A DNA stretch of 64,000 nt from Schaalia suimastitidis DSM 15538 (GCF_000429105.1 NZ_AUBF01000006.1:124001-188000); one strand, 5' to 3'; shown: positions 25,961 through 35,504, counted from the first letter of the stretch. Notes: generated by a model not told the origin, from the sequence alone. Numbers and translations are program-made.

Positions 25961-28372
25961 GTGCCCACTAGTGACGGAAATACACCGCGCCGATCGACCC
26001 GACGGGTCCCGCGTACCGCATCAGGTACCCCTATTCCCTCCCGCGCTGACCTCAATCGCAATGTACGCGGCTCGGATGCGTCATCTGCGTCGCGCGCATC
26101 TGGGCCGCCCACGCGGCGCAGCACCCGACGCGCGTCAGTCCCCTCATGGTCAGATGTGACCGGTACCCCCGAAGCTGAGGCTGCGCAGGCGTCGACAGCG
26201 AAAAATAACCCACCGAAGAAAAAAGGGTGGGGTCGGCGTATCGTCAAGGGCCTGATCGTCAGTTTCTTTGCGGTCATGGCCATTGGTGCTGCCGGATTTT
26301 TCTACCTCTACGCGCGTGCCGAGGTGCCCAGCCCTGACCAGTTCGCACTAGCACAAACAACGACAGTGTACTACCAGGATGGTACGACCGAAATGGGGAC
26401 ACTGTCGGAAATTAAACGCAATATTATCGATGCCCAAACGTTGCCGGATTATGTCTCTAAAGCAGTGGTGGCTTCGGAAGATCGAAGCTTTTACACCAAT
26501 AGTGGTATTGATTTGAAAGGTATCGCTAGGGCACTGTTTACCAATATTACGACTGGTACCCGCCAAGGTGGTTCCACACTCACCCAACAGTATGTGGAGC
26601 GGTACTACATGGGAGAAACGCTGTCTTATTCAGGAAAACTGAAGGAAGCGATTCTCGCGTTGAAGATTAACCGTGAGCAAACCAAAGACGAAATCCTTGG
26701 CAACTACCTCAACACGATTTACTTTGGGCGTGGCACCTACGGTATCGAGGCAGCGTCACAGGCCTACTTTGGGCACAGTGCCGCGGAGCTTACGCTTTCC
26801 GAGGCGGCTCTGCTGGCAGGCATTATTCCCGCACCTTCCGCGTGGGATCCTGCCGTGGATCCTGAGCAGGCGCAGGCACGGTGGCAGCGGGTCCTTGATC
26901 TGATGGTGGAGGACCAGTGGATCACACAAGCGGATGCCGATGCCGCTGTTTTCCCAGAAACAAAAGACCCAGACACTATGACGTCGCGCACCTTCGCAGG
27001 TCCCAATGGATATTTGCTTCAGCAGGTGCGTGCAGAACTTATTGCCACCGGTGCGTTTACTGATGACCAGATTGACTCTGGTGGGTTGAAGATTATTTCT
27101 ACCATTGACAAAGAAAAACAGGATGCCATCGTGGCCGCAGCCAATACGATGACCAGTGTGTCGGGTTGGGACCCTGCGACAATGTATACCGCGATCACCT
27201 CAGTGAACCCGCAAAATGGTGAGATCGTTGCTGAATATGGTGGTGCTGACTATCAGACACGCCAACAAAATGCGGCCACCCAAGATATTGCAGCAGCAGG
27301 TTCAACCTTCAAAGTATTTACGCTCCTTGCCCACGCTCGACAAGGTGGCTCTATGTACGACATCGTGGATGGTTCTTCGCCGATGACAGTGCCTGGACTG
27401 GCAAAACCCGTGGCCAATATCTACGGCGTGAGCTACGGAAATATCAACCTCATTAAGGCGATGCAAAATTCGGTCAACACCGCATTCGTTGACCTTAACC
27501 TTGAGGTCGGACCAGAAGCGACTATGCAGGCGGCTATTGACGCTGGGATACCAGAAGATACCAACGGTTTGGACGCCTCGGCACTCAATACCCTTGGTTT
27601 TGCCGCACCACACAACGTGGACTTAGCCGTCGCATATTCGACAGTAGCCAACGGTGGGTCACGCGTCGATGCGCATATCGTCCGCGAAGTTCTTTCTTCG
27701 TCGGGCGACAAGGTGTATACGACGCCAGTGGAAACCGTTGAAGCCTTCAGCAGTGAAGAAGTGTCGTCCATTATGCCCGCCCTTGAAGCCGTCACCGCTT
27801 CTGGTGGCACCGCCTCACAGGTGGCGTCAGCTCGCCTGGGTGTTGCCACAGCAGGCAAGACCGGCACATCAGAAGAGGCAAAATCAGCTCTATTTGTTGG
27901 CTTTACTCCTGACTTGGTGACTGCCGTATCGCAGTATGGTGTCGATGCCAATGGCAGTCCTATGGCGTTGCCCTCCATTGGTGGTCGTGATGGTTTCCAT
28001 GGTGGTGACTGGCCGACGGATATTTGGGTGAGTTATATGACGTCCATTAAGCACACGCTCACACAAACGTCATTTGACTGGTACGTCGAACCTGAGGTCA
28101 GCCAATCGGAGTCAACAACCACCGAAGAACCTGCTCAAACTGAGGAACAACCAACTGAGCAGACAACACCAAGTGAGCAGTCTCAACCCGAGCAGACAAC
28201 GCCAACAGAAACGACCACCCCCACTCAGCCTACGACGCCAACAGAGCCAGAGACACCTGGTACTCAGCAACCAGGTGATGGCAGTGGTACAGGTACCGAT
28301 AGCGGTAGTACGGGTGGAACGGGGGGCAATTCCTCTGGTACCAACTCTTCAGGTGCAGGCACCGGAGGCTAG
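25961..28372 (+). CDS. Class A penicillin-binding protein (transglycosylase/transpeptidase)
   Basis: Builds and cross-links peptidoglycan. An ~95-residue basic cytoplasmic tail is followed by a membrane helix (GLIVSFFAVMAIGAAGFFYL), the GT51 glycosyltransferase (EDRSFY with catalytic Glu at 173; RQGGSTLTQQ 201-210; LNTIYFGRGTYGIEAASQAYFG) and the transpeptidase: serine nucleophile in STFK at 448, SVN in MQNSVNTAF, KTGT at 633. The last ~100 residues are a Thr/Pro/Glu then Gly/Ser repeat tail, probably in the wall. GTG at 25961 is the most upstream start with a fitting tail. Single gene, ended by a strong hairpin. Confidence 0.94.
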   Translation: MPTSDGNTPRRSTRRVPRTASGTPIPSRADLNRNVRGSDASSASRASGPPTRRSTRRASVPSWSDVTGTPEAEAAQASTAKNNPPKKKGWGRRIVKGLIVSFFAVMAIGAAGFFYLYARAEVPSPDQFALAQTTTVYYQDGTTEMGTLSEIKRNIIDAQTLPDYVSKAVVASEDRSFYTNSGIDLKGIARALFTNITTGTRQGGSTLTQQYVERYYMGETLSYSGKLKEAILALKINREQTKDEILGNYLNTIYFGRGTYGIEAASQAYFGHSAAELTLSEAALLAGIIPAPSAWDPAVDPEQAQARWQRVLDLMVEDQWITQADADAAVFPETKDPDTMTSRTFAGPNGYLLQQVRAELIATGAFTDDQIDSGGLKIISTIDKEKQDAIVAAANTMTSVSGWDPATMYTAITSVNPQNGEIVAEYGGADYQTRQQNAATQDIAAAGSTFKVFTLLAHARQGGSMYDIVDGSSPMTVPGLAKPVANIYGVSYGNINLIKAMQNSVNTAFVDLNLEVGPEATMQAAIDAGIPEDTNGLDASALNTLGFAAPHNVDLAVAYSTVANGGSRVDAHIVREVLSSSGDKVYTTPVETVEAFSSEEVSSIMPALEAVTASGGTASQVASARLGVATAGKTGTSEEAKSALFVGFTPDLVTAVSQYGVDANGSPMALPSIGGRDGFHGGDWPTDIWVSYMTSIKHTLTQTSFDWYVEPEVSQSESTTTEEPAQTEEQPTEQTTPSEQSQPEQTTPTETTTPTQPTTPTEPETPGTQQPGDGSGTGTDSGSTGGTGGNSSGTNSSGAGTGG

Positions 28373-28389
28373 CGTCTCCGTGGACAAAT

Positions 28390-28423
28390 ATTGTGGCCCC
28401 CGGCTGATGCCGGGGGCCACAAT
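28390..28423. terminator. Perfect 15-bp hairpin between PBP and rplI
   Basis: ATTGTGGCCCCCGGC pairs perfectly with GCCGGGGGCCACAAT around TGAT. It lies between two convergent genes and probably ends transcription in both directions. Confidence 0.85.
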
Positions 28424-28461
28424 TGAGTCAGTGTGCGATACAGCTGACAAAGGCAGGTGTG

Positions 28462-28917
28462 TCACTTAGCGGCGACAACACGAACTTTCAACTTGGCAAC
28501 GACCTCGCTGTGCAGATTCACAGTGACGGTGTGCTCGCCCAGCTCCTTAATGGGAGTGGCGATCACGACGCGACGGCGGTCGATGGTCTGACCCAGGTCA
28601 GCTTTGACAGCCTCGGCAATCGCAGCGGTGGACACGGCGCCGAAGAGACGGTTGTTTGCACCCACCTTGCCCGAAACGGTGACAAAGGAGGCCTGCAGAG
28701 CGTCGCGCACAGCGCGAGCATCGTCGATGGAGGCAATCTCGCGCTTACGACGAGCAGCGTTCATCTGGTCGATCTGCTTTTGAGCCCCAGGGGTCCAGCG
28801 TGCTGCCAGTCCACGAGGCACCAGGTAGTTGCGTGCGTAGCCGTCTTTTACCTCAACGACCTGGCCAGCAGCACCAAGGTGCTCGACATCGTGGGTGAGG
28901 ATGAGCTTGGTAGCCAT
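28462..28917 (-). CDS. rplI: 50S ribosomal protein L9
   Basis: Binds 23S rRNA and extends from the large subunit. The N-terminal domain has the family signature (KLILTHDVEHLGAAGQVVEVKDGYARNYLVPRGLA), then a long charged connecting helix and a C-terminal domain. 151 residues, normal. Last gene of the rpsF-ssb-rpsR-rplI unit. dnaB, which often follows rplI, is instead on the opposite strand beyond a transporter gene. Confidence 0.97.
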   Translation of the reverse strand: MATKLILTHDVEHLGAAGQVVEVKDGYARNYLVPRGLAARWTPGAQKQIDQMNAARRKREIASIDDARAVRDALQASFVTVSGKVGANNRLFGAVSTAAIAEAVKADLGQTIDRRRVVIATPIKELGEHTVTVNLHSEVVAKLKVRVVAAK

Positions 28918-28942
28918 ATTTTTCCTTCCTTCCCAGTGCCGA

Positions 28943-29185
28943 TCAGCGACCGGAGGATGAGTAGGGAAGCAGAGCCATTTCGCGTGCGTTCTTCACGGCG
29001 CGAGCAATACGACGCTGCTCCTGAACGGAGACACCGGTGACGCGGCGAGCACGAATCTTGCCGCGGTCCGAAATGAACTTACGCAGCAGAGCGGTGTCCT
29101 TGTAGTCGATGGATTCGATTTTGGCCGACTTCAGTGGGTTGGCCTTCTTCTTGATGGGCTTATTGCGAAGTTGAGGCTTCGCCAT
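28943..29185 (-). CDS. rpsR: 30S ribosomal protein S18
   Basis: 80-residue, very basic protein binding with S6 on the small-subunit platform. [19 protein letters not shown] and [29 protein letters not shown] are diagnostic. It has no cysteines, so it is the zinc-free form. Downstream of ssb and 25 bp before rplI. Confidence 0.97.
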   Translation of the reverse strand: MAKPQLRNKPIKKKANPLKSAKIESIDYKDTALLRKFISDRGKIRARRVTGVSVQEQRRIARAVKNAREMALLPYSSSGR

Positions 29186-29284
29186 GATGTTCTCCTATGA
29201 TCCGGACGAGCAATAGTCGTCCCAAGCGTGAAATAGTCAAGCGTTTCTACCGACACGGGTAAGGCGACGGGGCGCCTTACCTGA

Positions 29285-29851
29285 TCAGAACGGCGGTTCG
29301 TCACCGAAGGAAGAAGCGCCACCCGGTGCGGGGGTGCTCCATGGGTCCTCCATTGAACCGCCTGCAGGTGCACCATAGCCACCTTGACTGTATCCACCCT
29401 GCTGCTGGCCGTAGCTGCCACGTTGTGCGGGTGCTTGGCCACCGTAGTTACCGCCACCTTGGCTGTATCCGCCTTGGGCGGGGGCCGAGGCGTTGCGCGT
29501 CACTTTCGCTTGTGCGCGACGCAGGGATGGGCCGACCTCGTCAACTTGAAGTTCAACGACGGTGCGACGTTCACCTTCGCGTGTCTCGTAGGACCGCTGG
29601 GTGAGCCTGCCTTGGACAATGACGCGCATTCCCTTACGGAGGCTTTCTGCGACATTGTCAGCCATTTCCCGCCAGCAGGAGCAGCGCATGAAGAGGGTTT
29701 CTCCGTCACGCCACTCGTTGGCCGCGCGGTCAAATGTGCGGGGGGTGGATGCCACCGTGAAGTCGGCGACCGCGGCCCCTGACTGCGTGAAACGCAACTC
29801 GGGATCATTGGTCAGGTTGCCGATGATCGTGATGACGGTTTCTCCGGCCAT
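29285..29851 (-). CDS. ssb: Single-stranded DNA-binding protein
   Basis: 188 residues. The OB-fold ([64 protein letters not shown]) binds single-stranded DNA. A Gly/Gln-rich flexible linker with tandem GGYSQGG-type repeats follows, ending in the acidic tip DEPPF that recruits repair and replication proteins. Located between rpsF and rpsR as usual. Confidence 0.97.
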   Translation of the reverse strand: MAGETVITIIGNLTNDPELRFTQSGAAVADFTVASTPRTFDRAANEWRDGETLFMRCSCWREMADNVAESLRKGMRVIVQGRLTQRSYETREGERRTVVELQVDEVGPSLRRAQAKVTRNASAPAQGGYSQGGGNYGGQAPAQRGSYGQQQGGYSQGGYGAPAGGSMEDPWSTPAPGGASSFGDEPPF

Positions 29852-29904
29852 TGTCGGCTCCTCGGTGTGGGTTTTTCAGATGGAAATGATGCGAAGGCTC
29901 GTGC

Positions 29905-30195
29905 TCAGTGAGCGTCGGGGCGCAGGAGCTTGGTCCGCAGAATGGACTCGTTAATGCCCATCTGACGAGTGATTTCCTGAGCAACATCAGGGGTCGTGGT
30001 CATATTGATCACAACGTAGATGCCCTCGGAGTGCTTGGCAATGTCGTAGGCAAGGCGACGCTTGCCCCAAATATCGACGTTATCGACAGAGCCGCCACCA
30101 GCAGTAACGAGCTGCAGGAACTTGTCCATCGTGGGGGCGACGGTGCGTTCGTCGATCGTCGGATCGAGGATCACCATCAGTTCGTAGTTACGCAC
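29905..30195 (-). CDS. rpsF: 30S ribosomal protein S6
   Basis: Partner of S18 on the small subunit. The start is placed at GTG 30195, giving [12 protein letters not shown], the usual S6 beginning, with AGGAGG about 11 bp upstream; a GTG at 30207 would sit directly on the ribosome-binding site. 96 residues. First gene of the ribosomal/ssb unit; its promoter should lie in the 220-bp gap before the MATE gene. A short TGGCC/GGCCA hairpin at 30378-30393 in this gap may end the MATE transcript. Confidence 0.96.
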   Translation of the reverse strand: MRNYELMVILDPTIDERTVAPTMDKFLQLVTAGGGSVDNVDIWGKRRLAYDIAKHSEGIYVVINMTTTPDVAQEITRQMGINESILRTKLLRPDAH

Positions 30196-30416
30196 GTTAA
30201 TACCCACCTCCTGTGGTCTACGCGGTCACGGGCTTTCCGTGACAGGAGGGTCATGCGTGGATACTGGCGTATCCATTGGACTGGCGCACGTAACGGTACG
30301 AGGACAGTCCAGCTCTCTACTCTAGTGCGTTGAGCCTACTACTGTCACCTTTCTACTGGCGGCCGGTGACGAGGTTTTGGCCACCTTCGGCCATTTTCTT
30401 CCCAATGTTTATTTCC

Positions 30417-31763
30417 TCACCGACGAGCTACGAGGCTGTGGCGGGGTGACCACCATGTGCGCCACGCATTGGTGAAGGCTCGAGCGCCGATATACACCAA
30501 CGAATAGGCTAACCACGCTGCTGCGACCACGTAATGTGGTGCTGCACCCGCTTGGCGCCACCATTCAACGGCAGCGAGGGCAGGCAGAAGCAGGATGACG
30601 TGGACGATACCTACGGCAGCGAGATAGGTATTGTCGCCTGCTCCCAAGAGCACCCCGTCAAGGATAAAGACGACACTAGCCACAGGGATGCCGATACTGC
30701 TGGCGATAAGACCCCAGGTGGCGGCCTCGTGCATTGCTGGGTCCGATCCGAAGAGGAGTGGCAACCATGGGGCGGCGAGAGCTAAGACCAGGGCGACCAG
30801 GATGCCAAAGTACAGACCCCATTTGGTAAGGGTACGCAGCAGCTGGCGTGTCTGGTCGATTTGGCCCGCACCGAGTGCCTTACCGACCATTGCCTGTGCT
30901 GCGATGGCAAGTGCATCGAGGACGAAGGCTGCCAGTGTCCACAAAGTAAGGACAATCTGGTATCCCGCTAGGGGTGTCGTACCTGCTGCGGCGACCGGCC
31001 ACAGCGTGGCCAGTCCCGCAATGCGTAACATAATGCCGCGTACGACAAGGGGTGCTCCCTGCTTTGCGGCGTGCCCAAGACCACTGCGACTGGGAAGTAA
31101 CGACACGCCTTGGGTCCGGGAGGCTTTACCCAGGCGCCACGCAAGGTAGGTGGCCATTAATAGTTGAGTCACTGACGTTCCGATACCCGAACCTGCAACA
31201 CCCCAAGACAGGCCATAAATAAAGAAGGCATTAGCGCACACATTGATCAGTGCACCTGCAGTGGTGACATACAGTGGCGTGCGCGTATCTTGCAGGCCGC
31301 GCAGTGTGCCAACGGCAGCCATGACAATAAACATGCCGACAAGGCCAGGAGTACTCGCCCACAGGTAGTGGAGCGCGTAGGGCGTTGCTTCAGTGCTCGC
31401 GCCTAGAGCGCGCACGAGGAGCGGCCCACTGAGTGCCACGATGGGCGCGACCATCACGCCGAGTCCAAGTGCGAGCCATATGGCGTCGACTCCGGCGCGT
31501 AACGCTTCGTCACTGCGTCCAGCCCCCAGAGCTCTGGCTGACAGTGCGGTAGTGGAGTAGGCCAGGAAGACGAAGAGGACAATGAGGGTATTGAGTATTT
31601 GTGATCCCAGTGAGAGGCCCGCAAGTTGAGCGGTGCCTAAGTGTCCAACCATCGCTGAATCGATAAGGGTGAATAGTGGTTCGGCGATGAGCGCACCCAA
31701 GGCTGGAATGGCGAGGGACAAGATTTTGTGGGCAAGGTTGTGCTGGGTGCGTGACATGGGCAT
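30417..31763 (-). CDS. MATE-family efflux transporter (DinF-like)
   Basis: A 12-helix multidrug/cation antiporter. The MATE repeats are visible (LAIPALGALIAEPLFTLIDSAMVGHLG, TTPLAGYQIVLTLWTLAAFVLDALAIAAQAMVGKALGAG); the DinF branch is the closest match I recognise. ATG 31763 (449 residues) is preferred: an open frame runs to 32021, but the extra 86 residues are unlike the family and would cover the regulatory sequence upstream of dnaB. No clear ribosome-binding site, so the start is tentative. Substrate unknown. Confidence 0.9.
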   Translation of the reverse strand: MPMSRTQHNLAHKILSLAIPALGALIAEPLFTLIDSAMVGHLGTAQLAGLSLGSQILNTLIVLFVFLAYSTTALSARALGAGRSDEALRAGVDAIWLALGLGVMVAPIVALSGPLLVRALGASTEATPYALHYLWASTPGLVGMFIVMAAVGTLRGLQDTRTPLYVTTAGALINVCANAFFIYGLSWGVAGSGIGTSVTQLLMATYLAWRLGKASRTQGVSLLPSRSGLGHAAKQGAPLVVRGIMLRIAGLATLWPVAAAGTTPLAGYQIVLTLWTLAAFVLDALAIAAQAMVGKALGAGQIDQTRQLLRTLTKWGLYFGILVALVLALAAPWLPLLFGSDPAMHEAATWGLIASSIGIPVASVVFILDGVLLGAGDNTYLAAVGIVHVILLLPALAAVEWWRQAGAAPHYVVAAAWLAYSLVYIGARAFTNAWRTWWSPRHSLVARR

Positions 31764-31777
31764 GAGTGTGGCATATC

Positions 31778-32020
31778 TGTGGATAGAGGGCGAAAAATGG
31801 TCCAAAAACCGCAAAAAATCGCAACCCTCAAGCACAGATAGAAGGTTGATGTAGTGATGTAAATCACTTTTGCTGCAGAATATCCCCAGAAATATCCACA
31901 GGTTGTGAAGAAGAGAAAGTATTGAAATGCAGCGGAAAATCTGGCGTTCACACAGTGGAGTTGCGGCGAAAGTGAGGCTATGTCCCAAGGGCCTGTGGAC
32001 AACACGCCGCGTTATCCACA
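31778..32020. promoter_or_regulatory. Cluster of DnaA-box-like 9-mers upstream of dnaB
   Basis: Four sites close to TTATCCACA: TGTGGATAG (31778-31786, minus-strand box), ATATCCACA (31892-31900), TGTGGACAA (31994-32002, minus-strand TTGTCCACA), and a perfect TTATCCACA (32012-32020). The surrounding gap between MATE and dnaB is AT-rich for this genome, with A-tracts near 31795-31830 and 32065. This may be a DnaA-regulated promoter of dnaB or a DnaA-titration site. Confidence 0.6.
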
Positions 32021-32188
32021 TTCTTTACACAACTATGTTCACATTGAGGTCGTCGCGCGCACGATAAAAAAACGATAACCTTCCTGGGCATGTATCTGCC
32101 GCACCAAAAGAAACGACGGTGCGCGTTGAGGGTGTGGCGCTGAAACGGTTGGGTGAATCACGTCATGCGTGGAGTGAATGGGGGACCG

Positions 32189-33532
32189 ATGAGTGCCGAT
32201 GACTTTGATCGCATACCTCCGCATGATGATGAAGCGGAAATGTCCGTCTTAGGCTCCATGATGCTGTCGCGTGAAGCGATTAACGAAGTTGCCGAAGAAA
32301 TCTCCGCCGGTGACTACTACCAGCCAAAACACGCCACCATCCACGACACCATTATCGAACTTAATGGACGAGGCGAACCAGCTGATGCGGTCACCGTCGT
32401 AGGCGAACTTCAACGCAACGGCGAACTCACACGTATTGGTGGCGCCTCGTATATCCACACCCTCATTGCATCCGTACCCACAGCTGCCAACGCTGTGTAC
32501 TACGCGCAAATCGTGCGTGAACGCGCTGTGCTGAGGCGCCTCGTCAGCGCAGGCACCCGTATCGTCCAATTAGGCTACGCCGAAGCAGGTGGCGATGTTG
32601 ACGAAATCGTTGACCGTGCGCAAGCCGAGATTCACGCTGTTTCTGCTAGCCGTAACGCCACCGACTATGTACCTATCGGCGAAGTATCGGAGTCGCTCAT
32701 CCAAGAGCTTGAAGCCATCGAACAAAACCGAGGCAAACTCCGGGGTGTCCCGACAGGCTTCGTGGAGCTTGATGAACTCACACAGGGGTTGCGTGCAGGC
32801 CAAATGATTATTGTGGCCGCGCGACCTGGCATGGGAAAATCTACCCTCGCGCTAGATTTTTGCAGATCCGCTTCGATTCGTCACGGTATTGCCAGCGTAA
32901 TTTTCTCGTTGGAAATGAACCAGAACGAAATTGCTATGCGTATGCTGGCAGCTGAAGCCAGCATCAGTATGTCAAAGATGCAGCAAGGCAAAATGGAAGA
33001 TCGTGACTGGAATAAACTGTCAAAAAAACTGGCTGATATCGAAAGCTCGCCACTCTTTATTGACGATTCCGCGAATCTGACGATCACTGAAATTGCCGCC
33101 AAATGTCGGCGCCTAAAAGAGCAACACAATCTAGGGCTGGTGGTGATTGACTACCTGCAGTTGATGACATCAGGCAAACAGGTGGAGTCTCGCCAACAAG
33201 AAGTATCAGCCCTGTCTCGCAGCTTAAAACTATTGGCAAAAAGTATCGAAGTGCCGGTGGTGGCCGTCGCGCAACTTAACCGTGGCCCTGAATCACGTAC
33301 CGACAAAAAACCAATGATTGCTGACCTGCGCGAATCAGGATCCTTGGAGCAGGACGCCGACATCATTATTTTGCTGCATCGCCCCGAGTACTACAACAAA
33401 GAAGATCGTCCTGGTGAGGCAGACATTATGGTCGCCAAGCACCGCAATGGTGAGACACGCGTGATCCAAGCCCTCTTCCAAGGGCACTTGGCGCGCTTCG
33501 CCAATTACACCACCCGCGAAGAACCCATCTGA
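32189..33532 (+). CDS. dnaB: Replicative DNA helicase DnaB
   Basis: Hexameric 5'-3' helicase that opens the replication fork. The N-terminal domain (PPHDDEAEMSVLGSMMLSREAINEV) is followed by a linker and the RecA-like motor: Walker A ARPGMGKST, VIDYLQLM Walker B, and the QLNRGPESR and DLRESGSLEQDADIIILLHR motifs. No intein is present. ATG 32189 follows GGGGGA; GTG 32153 and ATG 32165 are in frame but less well placed. 448 residues. It is separated from rplI by a transporter and lies on the other strand. Confidence 0.96.
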   Translation: MSADDFDRIPPHDDEAEMSVLGSMMLSREAINEVAEEISAGDYYQPKHATIHDTIIELNGRGEPADAVTVVGELQRNGELTRIGGASYIHTLIASVPTAANAVYYAQIVRERAVLRRLVSAGTRIVQLGYAEAGGDVDEIVDRAQAEIHAVSASRNATDYVPIGEVSESLIQELEAIEQNRGKLRGVPTGFVELDELTQGLRAGQMIIVAARPGMGKSTLALDFCRSASIRHGIASVIFSLEMNQNEIAMRMLAAEASISMSKMQQGKMEDRDWNKLSKKLADIESSPLFIDDSANLTITEIAAKCRRLKEQHNLGLVVIDYLQLMTSGKQVESRQQEVSALSRSLKLLAKSIEVPVVAVAQLNRGPESRTDKKPMIADLRESGSLEQDADIIILLHRPEYYNKEDRPGEADIMVAKHRNGETRVIQALFQGHLARFANYTTREEPI

Positions 33533-33700
33533 CGTGCGTGTGGCGCCCTGCTGAAATGAGGTGCAGGACGTGTGCGGCGGGGTCGAATATGGATCGTGGC
33601 AGTGGGATGCGTGCTGTGTTGGAGTGCCTGCAAAATACAAGTGTGCGTCAACTTGTGCTCACGACAGACGAGGCGGCGGTACCCTCATGCGCGAGGTGCA

Positions 33701-34666
33701 CTATCGTGCAGCGCCCAGCAATTTGCGCCTGCGATGCACCTGCCTCGCGAAATCAATGGTAAGCACCGCCAATGCGCACCAAATAATGCCTGTTGCCAGC
33801 CAGCGTGTCGGTTCCATCGTTTCGCGGAAAAACCACACGCCAATGACAAGCTGCATCACCGGGGAAATATATTGAATAAAACCCATCACCCCCAGCGGTA
33901 AGCCTTGGGCTGCCTTCGCGTACAAGAAAAGGGGAATCATGGTGATAATCCCCGCACCCATAAGCAACGCTAAATGCGGCTGCCATGATGAGGATGTCGC
34001 AGCAAGGACGTGGAACGAGGTGGACTGACTGTAGGCCAAATATGCCAGATATCCCAAAAGGAAGGGCGTGACGACAGCCGTTTCAACAGTCATTCCCTCA
34101 ATGGGGCCGACACTAGGTGCAACATCCTTCTTCACTAGGGAATATAAAGCGAAAGTCAAAGGTAAGACCAGGGACACCCACGGGAGGCGACCAAGGCCGA
34201 GAATAAGGACCACAACCGCCAAGGCACCCAGTGCAACTGCGATCTTTTGCAGGAACGTTAGACGCTCACGTAGTACGACTAATCCCAGCGCCACTGTCAT
34301 CAGTGGATTAATGAAGTACCCCAAGGCAGCATCAGTCGTGTGACCACTGAGGACCGCGTGGACATACACCGTCCAGTTAATAACGATCAGGAAACCTGCA
34401 GCGCTCAGACGCCACAATATTTGGCGATTCGACACAGCCAATATCAGGTCAGACCAGCGTCCGAGCAGTGCGAGCAAAAGGATACAAAACACCATTCCCC
34501 ATCCCGCGCGATAAACAATGATCTCAATAGGGTCGGCCGGTTCAAGGAGTCGGAAAAACAGGGGGAAAAACCCCCACAATAGATGCGTGATGATGGCCAG
34601 GGCTAAGGCAAAAGCGAAGCTCGTTGTCCGAGTTGGCAGAGACGTCGATGGGGAGGGGGTCACCAC
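33701..34666 (-). CDS. rarD: RarD-type EamA/DMT permease
   Basis: A 321-residue, 10-helix drug/metabolite transporter of the RarD branch: LLWGFFPLFFRLLEPADPIEIIVYRAGW and FLIVINWTVYVHAVLSGHTTDAALGYFINPLMTVALG are diagnostic of it. Substrates of RarD proteins are poorly known; the chloramphenicol link is by name only. It is transcribed alone, ending in the short gap after dnaB. Confidence 0.88.
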   Translation of the reverse strand: MVTPSPSTSLPTRTTSFAFALALAIITHLLWGFFPLFFRLLEPADPIEIIVYRAGWGMVFCILLLALLGRWSDLILAVSNRQILWRLSAAGFLIVINWTVYVHAVLSGHTTDAALGYFINPLMTVALGLVVLRERLTFLQKIAVALGALAVVVLILGLGRLPWVSLVLPLTFALYSLVKKDVAPSVGPIEGMTVETAVVTPFLLGYLAYLAYSQSTSFHVLAATSSSWQPHLALLMGAGIITMIPLFLYAKAAQGLPLGVMGFIQYISPVMQLVIGVWFFRETMEPTRWLATGIIWCALAVLTIDFARQVHRRRKLLGAAR

Positions 34667-34800
34667 CTAAGGGTAACGCTTGGTGCGGTAAGGGAATGTG
34701 GGTTGCCGCGTTGACGTGATCCAATAGCCAGGTGCGATACGGATCAACCCTATGGTCTGTGTACGCACCTATGTGTACACGTCGGCGGATAACGAGGAAG

Positions 34801-34840
34801 CCGCTGAGCCGAGCCCACACCATGTGGGCCAACTCAGCGG
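34801..34840. terminator. Nested hairpin downstream of the cold-shock gene
   Basis: CCGCTGAG/CTCAGCGG enclose GCCCACA/TGTGGGC with a 3-base loop. A strong two-step stem about 90 bp past the cold-shock stop, without a U-tract. Most likely ends that transcript. Confidence 0.5.
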
Positions 34841-34928
34841 CTGAGCCATTTACCGGTGGTTATGCGCCCCCATGGTGTAGGAACCAACGTGGCGCACCGC
34901 CAGCCGTTTTCAGGCAATGCGGGGGCTT

Positions 34929-35138
34929 TCAGCCGACGCGGACGATATTTTCTGCCTGCAGGCCCTTCGGGCCAGAAACGACCTCGAATTCGACTTTGTC
35001 GTCTTCAAAGAGTGTGCGACGGCCACCCTCTTGAACGATATTTGAGAAATGAGCGAAAACGTCGGCAGATCCGTCATCAGGAGTGATGAAGCCGAAACCT
35101 TTTTCGTCGTTGAACCATTTGACGACGCCAGTAGTCAT
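34929..35138 (-). CDS. Cold-shock protein (CspA family)
   Basis: A 69-residue single cold-shock domain that binds single-stranded nucleic acid and opens RNA structure. RNP1 KGFGFITP and RNP2-like DVFAHFSNI are intact, and [14 protein letters not shown] is the classic start. ATG 35138 has GGAA 8 bp upstream and is preferred to 35150. The 400 bp between it and the divergent ABC gene hold both promoters and a nested dyad. Confidence 0.95.
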   Translation of the reverse strand: MTTGVVKWFNDEKGFGFITPDDGSADVFAHFSNIVQEGGRRTLFEDDKVEFEVVSGPKGLQAENIVRVG

Positions 35139-35389
35139 AGTGCATTCCAATCATGTGAGCCTCGAAGGACAGGGGTTGCCGAGGTGCATAATCACAACAG
35201 GGGTACCTCGGGCGCGAGCCGATCCCGGGCGGGTATCGACATAGTTACGCAACCTTCCGCAACCACCCGGGGTACCGCATGCACTGCAAAGAAAACTGAG
35301 TTACTACGCCACCCACCCTACCGGTAAATGGCGCTTCGAAAGCGTGAGAAAGCCAATACTGTCGGAATTACCCGTATTCGAACCCTGAA

Positions 35390-35447
35390 AACACCCTGAT
35401 TTTCCCCGACATTTGTTTCAAATGTTCTGTCGGATTTTCCAGGTGTT
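35390..35447. promoter_or_regulatory. Nested dyad upstream of the ABC exporter promoter
   Basis: Three inverted repeats share one centre region: AACACCCTG/CAGGTGTT (outer, one bulge), CCGACA/TGTCGG (middle) and ACATTTG/CAAATGT (inner, TTT loop). It ends 30 bp before the -35 box. Could be an operator or an RNA hairpin of the opposite-strand leader. Confidence 0.5.
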
Positions 35448-35477
35448 CTACTGTGGACCTATCAGGGGTAATGAACC

Positions 35478-35504
35478 TTGACACCGTAGGTTCACGCCTA
35501 TAAA
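35478..35504 (+). promoter_or_regulatory. SigA-type promoter of the ABC exporter genes
   Basis: Perfect -35 TTGACA (35478-35483) and -10 TATAAA (35499-35504) with a rather short 15-bp spacer. Transcription would start near 35511, giving a leader of about 45 bases. Confidence 0.6.

Noticed and set aside
27433-27978. A 181-residue frame antisense to the penicillin-binding protein gene
   Set aside because: It lies entirely inside a well-supported gene whose codons shape its frame, and has no start signal of its own.
28423-29040. A 205-residue plus-strand frame over rplI and rpsR
   Set aside because: Runs antisense to two strongly conserved ribosomal protein genes; a shadow frame.
31764-32021. 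An 86-residue N-terminal extension of the MATE gene
   Set aside because: Not like the family and would cover the DnaA-box-like region; the start at 31763 fits the first membrane helix.
31764-32188. Chromosomal replication origin
   Set aside because: Only four loose DnaA-like boxes and no dnaA or dnaN; the window already places the usual origin region to the left of rsmG.
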